From positions 1 to 5,437 of the forward strand of contig JAUXGP010000128.1 of NCBI GenBank assembly GCA_030621995.1: a stretch of DNA of 5,437 bases, written 5' to 3'. How positions within the stretch are numbered: the stretch's first letter is position 1; the number at the start of each line of letters is the position of its first letter. The position numbers and the translations under genes were made by a program. The notes beneath the pieces are model-generated. The model searched no databases. It was given only the letters and a program-made list of their open reading frames with translations, and was not told the DNA's origin. This DNA comes from Psychrilyobacter sp. (GTDB taxonomy: Bacteria; Fusobacteriota; Fusobacteriia; Fusobacteriales; Fusobacteriaceae). Of this stretch, positions 1 through 4,147 are shown piece after piece.

Positions 1-46
1 ACTGAAATTAATACAGTTAAAATTTATATAGCTAAGGAGAAGTTTT
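1..46 (+). promoter_or_regulatory. potA 5' flank with Shine-Dalgarno site
   Basis: The short flank ends in a clear Shine-Dalgarno AAGGAG at 34-39, seven bases before the potA ATG, which supports the start at 47. The rest is AT-rich. TATATA at 25-30 could be part of a -10 box, but I see no convincing -35 partner at the right distance. The operon promoter may therefore lie further upstream, outside the window. Confidence 0.75.
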
Positions 47-1150
47 ATGAAACAGGGAAATATAAAAATTGATTCTATATCTAAGTCTTTTGACGGAGTA
101 GAAGTATTAAAAAATATTAGTTTTGAAATTAAAGGCGGGGAGTTTTTTTCTATCTTAGGAGGATCTGGATGCGGGAAAACCACCCTTCTCAGGATGATAG
201 CGGGATTTATAGAAGCTGATGGCGGAACTATCTATCTGGGGAAGGAGGATATTACCCATCTAAGCCCAGATAAGAGAGATGTTAATACAATATTTCAAAC
301 CTATGCACTATTTCCTCATCTGACCATCTATGAAAATATAGCATTTCCATTACGGTTAAAAAAAATAAAAGATACAGAGATAGACAGAGAAGTAAAAAAA
401 TATTTAGAGATGGTAAAATTATCCGAACACGCAAATAAATATTCATTTCAACTTTCAGGAGGGCAAAAACAAAGGGTAGCCATAGCCCGTGCACTGATCA
501 ATAAACCAAAGGTTCTGCTCCTGGATGAACCACTGTCTGCACTGGATGCCAAACTCAGACAGCATATGTTGATAGAGCTGGATAATATCCACGAGGAAGT
601 TGGAATCACCTTTGTATTTGTTACCCATGACCAGCAGGAAGCACTCAGTGTATCTGACAGGATCGCAGTGATGAAAGATGGTGAAGTACTCCAGATTGGA
701 ACTCCCAATGAGATCTATGAAAGTCCGGCTAATGCATATGTAGCTGACTTTATAGGTGAAACCAACTTTATAGAAGGGGAGGTTGTAGAGGTAGAAGAGG
801 AGTTCGGATACCTGGAATCTGCCAACTATGGCAGGATCAAGTTTGAATTAGACAAGGAAGTAGTGGTGGGGAATTATGTGAAATTGACTATCAGACCTGA
901 AAAAGTCAAGATTTCAAAATCTAAACCCAGGTATTTAGATGACAACGACAATATATTTAAGGGAACCATTGAGGAGATGATCTATTCAGGGTTCCAAAGT
1001 AAGTTTTTTGTAACTGTAGGAGATAAGTTATTCAGTGCATTCAAGCAGCATGTGGATTTCTTTGAAGAAGATGCAGAAACTATCCATTGGAAGGATGAAG
1101 TTTATGTTATTTGGGATTCTGCCGACAGTTTCCTCCTAGAGGTGATGTAG
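47..1150 (+). CDS. potA: Spermidine/putrescine ABC transporter ATP-binding protein PotA
   Basis: This is the cytoplasmic ATPase subunit that powers polyamine import through PotB/PotC. The 367-residue protein is close to the length of E. coli PotA. The nucleotide-binding domain fills about residues 6-238: Walker A GGSGCGKT at 38-45 with K44, Q-loop Q84 in FQTYALFPH, signature LSGGQ at 136-140, Walker B VLLLDE ending D160-E161, D-loop SALD at 164-167 and switch histidine H194. The C-terminal part, about 240-367, is a TOBE-type regulatory domain with the typical LTIRPEKV motif near 280. Walker A has Gly where E. coli PotA has Pro (GPSGCGKT), a common harmless variant. The ATG follows AAGGAG by seven bases. 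The gene abuts potB with no gap, so translation is probably coupled. Paralogous importers of the same ATPase family (MalK, FbpC, CysA) are ruled out mainly by the PotBCD partners downstream. Confidence 0.95.
   Translation: MKQGNIKIDSISKSFDGVEVLKNISFEIKGGEFFSILGGSGCGKTTLLRMIAGFIEADGGTIYLGKEDITHLSPDKRDVNTIFQTYALFPHLTIYENIAFPLRLKKIKDTEIDREVKKYLEMVKLSEHANKYSFQLSGGQKQRVAIARALINKPKVLLLDEPLSALDAKLRQHMLIELDNIHEEVGITFVFVTHDQQEALSVSDRIAVMKDGEVLQIGTPNEIYESPANAYVADFIGETNFIEGEVVEVEEEFGYLESANYGRIKFELDKEVVVGNYVKLTIRPEKVKISKSKPRYLDDNDNIFKGTIEEMIYSGFQSKFFVTVGDKLFSAFKQHVDFFEEDAETIHWKDEVYVIWDSADSFLLEVM
1139..1145 (+). promoter_or_regulatory. potB Shine-Dalgarno inside the end of potA
   Basis: GAGGTGA lies within the last codons of potA and ends five bases before the potB ATG at 1151, so it decides that start. 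It is preceded by CCTC at 1132-1135. CCTC can pair with GAGG at 1139-1142 across a three-base loop, which would partly mask the site until a ribosome finishing potA opens it. Confidence 0.75.
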
Positions 1151-1987
1151 ATGAAAAATCAAAGAAGTGGTTTGGTCTACTCGGCTCCCATCACCCTTTG
1201 GCTGACTCTGTTATTTGTAGCTCCTACACTAATAGTTATAGTCTATAGTTTTTTGAAAAAAGGACTGTATGGAGGAGTGGAATGGATATTTTCTGCAGAC
1301 GGATATAACTTTTTTACCAGTTCATATTTTTTGAAGGTGGTATGGAATACAGTGGAAATATCTGTAATTGCTACTGTAATTACAGTTTTAACAGCTATAC
1401 CGGTGGCTCTCTATATAGCTGCATCCAAGTATAAAAACTTTTTATTATTTTTAATAATAGTTCCGTTTTGGACAAATTTTTTGATAAGGATCTATTCCTG
1501 GATAGCTCTCCTGGGAAACAATGGTTTATTAAATAATCTTTTGATGAGGTTTGGGTGGGAGCCCCACCAGTTTATATACAATAAGTTTGCAGTGATTCTG
1601 GTGAGTGTGTATACCTACCTGCCCTATGCAATACTGCCCCTGTATTCGGCGATAGAAAAATTTGATTTTGCAATGATCGATGCAGCCAGGGATTTAGGAG
1701 CTGGTAAGATGAAAGCTTATACTAAGGTGTTTTTACCCAATATAAAACCCGGGATAATAACTGCTGTATTGTTTACATTTATTCCTGCATTGGGATCCTA
1801 TGCTATTCCAAAATTAGTAGGAGGGAATAGTTCTCAAATGCTGGGAAACATCATAGCCAGGGAGCTCACAATTACCAGGAATTGGCCCAAAGCGGCAGCT
1901 ATTTCAACAATTTTAACAATAATAACAGTTGTTTTTATTCTTGTTTTATCAAAATATGACAAGGGTCACAAGGGAGGGAAAGCATAG
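1151..1987 (+). CDS. potB: Spermidine/putrescine ABC transporter permease PotB
   Basis: This is one of the two inner-membrane permease subunits of the polyamine importer. The 278-residue protein is mostly hydrophobic, with about six likely membrane segments near residues 14-34, 68-91, 97-119, 145-167, 200-222 and 248-266. The cytoplasmic coupling (EAA) loop that docks on PotA is seen at about 176-202: IDAARDLGA, then FLPNIKPGI, with the conserved Gly and Leu-Pro in place and Asp instead of the usual Glu at its head. The WTNFLIRIYSW stretch at 107-117 is typical of PotB. The ATG directly follows the potA TAG, with a Shine-Dalgarno inside potA. potC follows after two bases. Order in the operon and the EAA loop fit PotB rather than PotC. 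Hydrophobicity was judged by eye. Confidence 0.94.
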   Translation: MKNQRSGLVYSAPITLWLTLLFVAPTLIVIVYSFLKKGLYGGVEWIFSADGYNFFTSSYFLKVVWNTVEISVIATVITVLTAIPVALYIAASKYKNFLLFLIIVPFWTNFLIRIYSWIALLGNNGLLNNLLMRFGWEPHQFIYNKFAVILVSVYTYLPYAILPLYSAIEKFDFAMIDAARDLGAGKMKAYTKVFLPNIKPGIITAVLFTFIPALGSYAIPKLVGGNSSQMLGNIIARELTITRNWPKAAAISTILTIITVVFILVLSKYDKGHKGGKA

Positions 1988-1989
1988 AG

Positions 1990-2760
1990 ATGAATAAAAA
2001 AAGATTTTCACTGAATATGTTTATGCTGACCATAGTATTTTTATACCTTCCCCTGGTAGTTCTTATCGTTCAATCCTTTAATTCGGGTCAGGGAGTGGCT
2101 TGGGATGGATTTTCCCTAAAGTGGTACGATGAACTGTTCAATCATTCTGCAAGACTGTGGACATCGTTTAAATATAGTATATTAATTGCACTTACTTCAG
2201 CTGTTATATCCACAGCAATAGGTACTTTGGGAGCGATATCACTGCAGTGGTATAGTTTTAAATATAAAAAATACCTGCAGGTTATCTCCTACCTGCCCCT
2301 GGTGTTACCGGATATAATAATGGGAGTATCGTTGTTAATTTTATTTACCAGTATAAAGTTTAAATTGGGGCTGCTCAGTATATTTTTGGCTCACACAACA
2401 TTCAATATTCCCTTTGTACTGTTTATCGTGTTATCCAGACTGCATGATTTTGATTATTCCATAGTGGAAGCGGCATATGTTCTTGGAGCCACTGAAAAAC
2501 AAGCCCTTACCAGGGTAATACTGCCTAACCTTATGCCGGGGATAATATCCGGACTATTGATGTCTATTACACTGTCATTGGATGATTTTGTAATAACGTT
2601 CTTTGTCGCAGGACCGGGATCGTCTACCCTGCCGCTGCATATCTATTCAATGATTAAGTTCGGGGTTTCACCGGTTATCAATGCACTTTCGGTTATATTG
2701 ATTGCAGGAACCGTAGCACTGGCTATGTCGACGAAAAAAATACAAAAATATATGGTCTAA
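1990..2760 (+). CDS. potC: Spermidine/putrescine ABC transporter permease PotC
   Basis: This is the second inner-membrane permease subunit, expected to pair with PotB to form the polyamine channel. The 256-residue protein is close to E. coli PotC in length. An N-terminal membrane segment lies at about 10-29, followed by the PotC-like outer stretch FNSGQ...FSLKWYDELF at 30-50. Further hydrophobic segments lie near 62-84, 98-120, 129-149, 180-205 and 230-247. The EAA loop is canonical: VEAAYVLGA from 159, then ILPNLMPGI at 177-185. LDDFVITFF at 197-205 is a typical PotC signature. The start is two bases after the potB stop, with AGGGAGG at 1971-1977 inside the end of potB as a somewhat distant (12-base) ribosome site, so coupling to potB translation is likely. 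Confidence 0.95.
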   Translation: MNKKRFSLNMFMLTIVFLYLPLVVLIVQSFNSGQGVAWDGFSLKWYDELFNHSARLWTSFKYSILIALTSAVISTAIGTLGAISLQWYSFKYKKYLQVISYLPLVLPDIIMGVSLLILFTSIKFKLGLLSIFLAHTTFNIPFVLFIVLSRLHDFDYSIVEAAYVLGATEKQALTRVILPNLMPGIISGLLMSITLSLDDFVITFFVAGPGSSTLPLHIYSMIKFGVSPVINALSVILIAGTVALAMSTKKIQKYMV

Positions 2761-2781
2761 GACTCTTTCCTTGTTGTCGTA

Positions 2782-2794
2782 CTCGTCAATCGAG
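2782..2794 (+). other. Small hairpin in the potC-potD spacer
   Basis: CTCG at 2782-2785 and CGAG at 2791-2794 form a four-pair stem with a five-base loop, about ten bases before the first potD Shine-Dalgarno block. There is no T tract, so it is not a terminator. It could protect or mark a processed transcript end, but the stem is short and may be chance. Confidence 0.25.
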
Positions 2795-2801
2795 AAACCA
2801 T

Positions 2802-2830
2802 AAGAAGGAGGAGTTAAAAAGAAGGAGGAG
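2802..2830 (+). repeat. Tandem duplicated Shine-Dalgarno block before potD
   Basis: The 12-base block AAGAAGGAGGAG occurs twice, at 2802-2813 and 2819-2830, a 17-base period with five bases between the copies. The second copy ends four bases before the potD ATG and is the working ribosome site. The first has no start codon at a usable distance, so it is either a ribosome standby site or a local duplication. Binding-protein subunits are usually needed in excess over permeases, and this arrangement could raise PotD output. Confidence 0.85.
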
Positions 2831-2834
2831 ATAA

Positions 2835-3854
2835 ATGAAAAAAAGTATTATATTTATATTAATGTTATTGGTCTTAGTAGGATGCGGAAAAAATGAACAA
2901 AAAAATGAGCTGTATCTGTTTAACTGGTCGGATTATATTCCGGATGAAGTAATCACCGATTTTGAAACTGAAACAGGGATAAAAGTTATCACTGATTATT
3001 ATTCTTCCAACGAGGAGATGTATGCTAAGATCAAAGCTGGAGGAGATGGCTACGATATAACTGTTCCATCCACTGACTATGCTGAAATTATGATGAAACA
3101 GGGGATGCTGGAAAAAATAGATAAGTCTAAAGTTTCCAATTTAAAGGAATTAAATGAGGAGATTGCATCCAAGATTAATTTTGATAAAAATCATGATTAT
3201 ATCATCCCGTATTCTGTAGGCGCTACCGGGATAGCTGTAAATACAAGATATATAAAAGATTTTGACAGGTCCTTTGAGATCTATAACAGGGAAGACTTAA
3301 GGGGGAAGATGACTCTTTTAGATGATATGAGAGAGGTTATGTCCAGTGCATTGATTATTGCAGGACATTCACCTGAATCATCAGATCCACAAGATTTAGC
3401 AGATGCTAAAAACATAATCTTAGGATGGAAGAAAAATATCTTAAAATTTGATAGTGAGAGTTTTGGAAAGGGCTTCACAAATGGAGAATATTTGGTGGTG
3501 CATGGTTACTATGAAAATATAGTTGCTCATATGACCGATGAACAAGCAGAAAATATGGTGTTCTTTATCCCGGAAAATGGAGCTCAGATGTATATAGATA
3601 GTATGGTTATATTAAAGGGAGCTAAAAATGTTGAAAATGCTCACAAATTTATAAATTATATATACAGGCCGGAAGTGTATGTAAAAATTGTAGATTATTT
3701 AGAAACTCCATCGATTAATATGGGAGCGGATAAGATAAGGGAAACTATCCCGGTTTACGATATAGAAGATCTGAAAGATGCTTACCTTATGAAAGATTTA
3801 GGAGAAGCTCTGGCTCCTCAAAGTGAAGTTTGGAATGAAATTTTGACTCAATAA
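2835..3854 (+). CDS. potD: Spermidine/putrescine-binding lipoprotein PotD
   Basis: This is the extracytoplasmic substrate-binding protein that delivers polyamines to PotBC. The 339-residue protein starts with a lipoprotein signal: MKK, a hydrophobic run, and lipobox LVGC with lipidated C17. That differs from soluble periplasmic E. coli PotD and implies membrane anchoring. The mature part is a two-lobed PotD/PotF-type fold, beginning LYLFNWSDYIP at 26-36. Compared from memory with E. coli PotD, the retained contacts are W31, S32 (Thr35), D33 (Glu36), Y34, S79, D164 and E167 in LLDDMREV, S207 and D255. Several others differ: D81 for Tyr85, H223 for Trp229, Y253 for Trp255, T291 for Tyr293 and M319 for Gln327. 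The acidic amine-binding residues remain, so a polyamine ligand is likely, but which one is open. A strong Shine-Dalgarno sits four bases upstream, and the gene ends just before an intrinsic terminator, closing the operon. Confidence 0.93.
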   Translation: MKKSIIFILMLLVLVGCGKNEQKNELYLFNWSDYIPDEVITDFETETGIKVITDYYSSNEEMYAKIKAGGDGYDITVPSTDYAEIMMKQGMLEKIDKSKVSNLKELNEEIASKINFDKNHDYIIPYSVGATGIAVNTRYIKDFDRSFEIYNREDLRGKMTLLDDMREVMSSALIIAGHSPESSDPQDLADAKNIILGWKKNILKFDSESFGKGFTNGEYLVVHGYYENIVAHMTDEQAENMVFFIPENGAQMYIDSMVILKGAKNVENAHKFINYIYRPEVYVKIVDYLETPSINMGADKIRETIPVYDIEDLKDAYLMKDLGEALAPQSEVWNEILTQ

Positions 3855-3861
3855 ATAAATT

Positions 3862-3902
3862 AAAAAAATCGTAGATAATCATATTTATCTATGATTTTTT
3901 TT
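3862..3902 (+). terminator. Intrinsic terminator of the potABCD operon
   Basis: Eight bases after the potD stop, 3862-3878 pairs with 3885-3901 to give a 17-pair stem with one G-T wobble (3871/3892) and the six-base loop TCATAT. The 3' arm ends in a run of eight T (3895-3902), and the 5' arm begins with seven A. The hairpin could therefore also stop transcription arriving on the other strand. It separates the transporter operon from the promoter of the next gene. Confidence 0.92.
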
Positions 3903-3923
3903 GTTTTACCAGAAAAAAATAAA

Positions 3924-3952
3924 TTGACAAAGGTTTGTTTTTTTTATACAAT
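3924..3952 (+). promoter_or_regulatory. Sigma-70-type promoter for speA
   Basis: A perfect -35 box TTGACA lies at 3924-3929, and TACAAT at 3947-3952, one base off the -10 consensus, follows after exactly 17 bases. A T-rich spacer and an A-rich stretch upstream add support. Transcription should start near 3959. An overlapping perfect TATAAT at 3952-3957 would have a 22-base spacer, so it is unlikely to use the same -35 box. Confidence 0.85.
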
Positions 3953-3957
3953 ATAAT

Positions 3958-3972
3958 GAAAAAAGTTTAGTA
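3958..3972 (+). repeat. 15-base direct repeat, copy 1 (leader 5' end)
   Basis: GAAAAAAGTTTAGTA occurs here, at the predicted transcription start, and again exactly at 4105-4119, 147 bases later and just before the speA ribosome site. Both copies contain AAAGTTTA, which is complementary to TAAACTTT at 4124-4131, so the two copies could compete for one partner. Confidence 0.8.
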
Positions 3973-3976
3973 ATAC

Positions 3977-4004
3977 TGTTTTTTAAAACGCGTTATATAA
4001 AACA
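3977..4004 (+). promoter_or_regulatory. Imperfect palindrome, possible operator or leader hairpin
   Basis: This 28-base inverted repeat is symmetric at 12 of 14 position pairs. It begins TGTTTT, ends AAAACA and is centred on AACGCGTT, an unusual CG-rich core in very AT-rich surroundings. It lies about +19 to +46 from the predicted start, where a bound repressor would block elongation. In RNA it can form a hairpin with loop CGCG. I cannot assign it to a regulator. Confidence 0.45.
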
Positions 4005-4059
4005 TAAAAGATTGGAAAAATGAGATCTCTAAATTTTTAATTATCGAAAAGAATTTTTT

Positions 4060-4102
4060 AAAATATTGCTCTATCAAAATTTTGATAGATCAATTATTTT
4101 TT
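4060..4102 (+). terminator. Leader hairpin with T tract, possible attenuator
   Basis: TCTATCAAAATTTTGATAGA at 4070-4089 is a perfect 20-base palindrome. After one mismatch (4069/4090) the pairing continues: TTG at 4066-4068 pairs with CAA at 4091-4093, and AAAATA at 4060-4065 then pairs with 4095-4100, leaving one bulged T at 4094. The 3' arm runs into six T at 4097-4102. This resembles a weak intrinsic terminator inside the speA leader. Few G-C pairs and the gap between the core stem and the T run lower its likely strength. As DNA, the palindrome could instead be a protein-binding site. Confidence 0.45.
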
Positions 4103-4104
4103 CA

Positions 4105-4119
4105 GAAAAAAGTTTAGTA
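4105..4119 (+). repeat. 15-base direct repeat, copy 2 (before speA ribosome site)
   Basis: This is the second exact copy of GAAAAAAGTTTAGTA. Here AAAGTTTA at 4109-4116 is followed by the seven-base loop GTATTAG and then TAAACTTT at 4124-4131, a perfect eight-pair hairpin that ends seven bases before the G-rich ribosome site. Confidence 0.8.
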
Positions 4120-4137
4120 TTAGTAAACTTTGAATAT

Positions 4138-4145
4138 AGGGGGGG
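4138..4145 (+). promoter_or_regulatory. Unusual all-G Shine-Dalgarno of speA
   Basis: The speA start is preceded by AGGGGGGG, a run of seven G ending only two bases before the ATG. Pairing with the 16S tail CCUCC is possible in several registers with one G-U pair. Using AGGGG at 4138-4142 gives a normal five-base spacing. The other ribosome sites here are GGAGG-type, so this one stands out. It supports ATG at 4148, since an in-frame TTG at 4130 has no such site upstream. Confidence 0.7.
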
Positions 4146-4147
4146 CC

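Larger units (their letters stand above)
3959..4147 (+). ncRNA. Long, repeat-rich 5' leader of speA (candidate structured RNA)
   Basis: About 189 bases separate the predicted transcription start from the speA ATG, and I find no credible gene in them. Several pairings can be drawn. Bases 3962-3976 are complementary to 4117-4131 at 14 of 15 positions, which would close the whole leader. An imperfect hairpin at 3977-4004 would stack directly on that helix. A larger hairpin spans 4060-4100. The 4124-4131 arm can instead pair locally with 4109-4116. I do not recognise a named riboswitch class. The low complexity of AT-rich DNA makes some of this pairing expected by chance. That the leader exists is well supported; that it switches is inference. 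Confidence 0.45.

Noticed and set aside
282..708. Two minus-strand open frames inside potA
   Set aside because: They lie antisense to conserved PotA motifs, have no ribosome site or recognisable domain, and their composition fits shadows of the real gene.
3281..3478. Minus-strand open frame inside potD
   Set aside because: It is a 65-codon shadow of the PotD coding frame with no supporting signal.
3924..3957. Promoter using the perfect TATAAT at 3952-3957
   Set aside because: It would need a 22-base spacer from TTGACA. TACAAT at 3947-3952 gives the optimal 17 bases and is preferred.
4020..4040. Six-codon frame MRSLNF in the speA leader, a possible leader peptide
   Set aside because: The only upstream purine stretch is a weak TTGGA three bases away. 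So short a frame is expected by chance, although leader peptides do control some polyamine genes such as speF.
3959..4147. Lysine riboswitch or T-box in the speA leader
   Set aside because: I could not find the conserved lysine-riboswitch core or the GGTGG-type T-box sequence. The leader is also far more AT-rich than those elements usually are.
4130..4147. Upstream in-frame TTG start for speA
   Set aside because: It has no Shine-Dalgarno and lies next to the hairpin arm. The ATG at 4148 also matches the usual N-terminus of the short decarboxylases.
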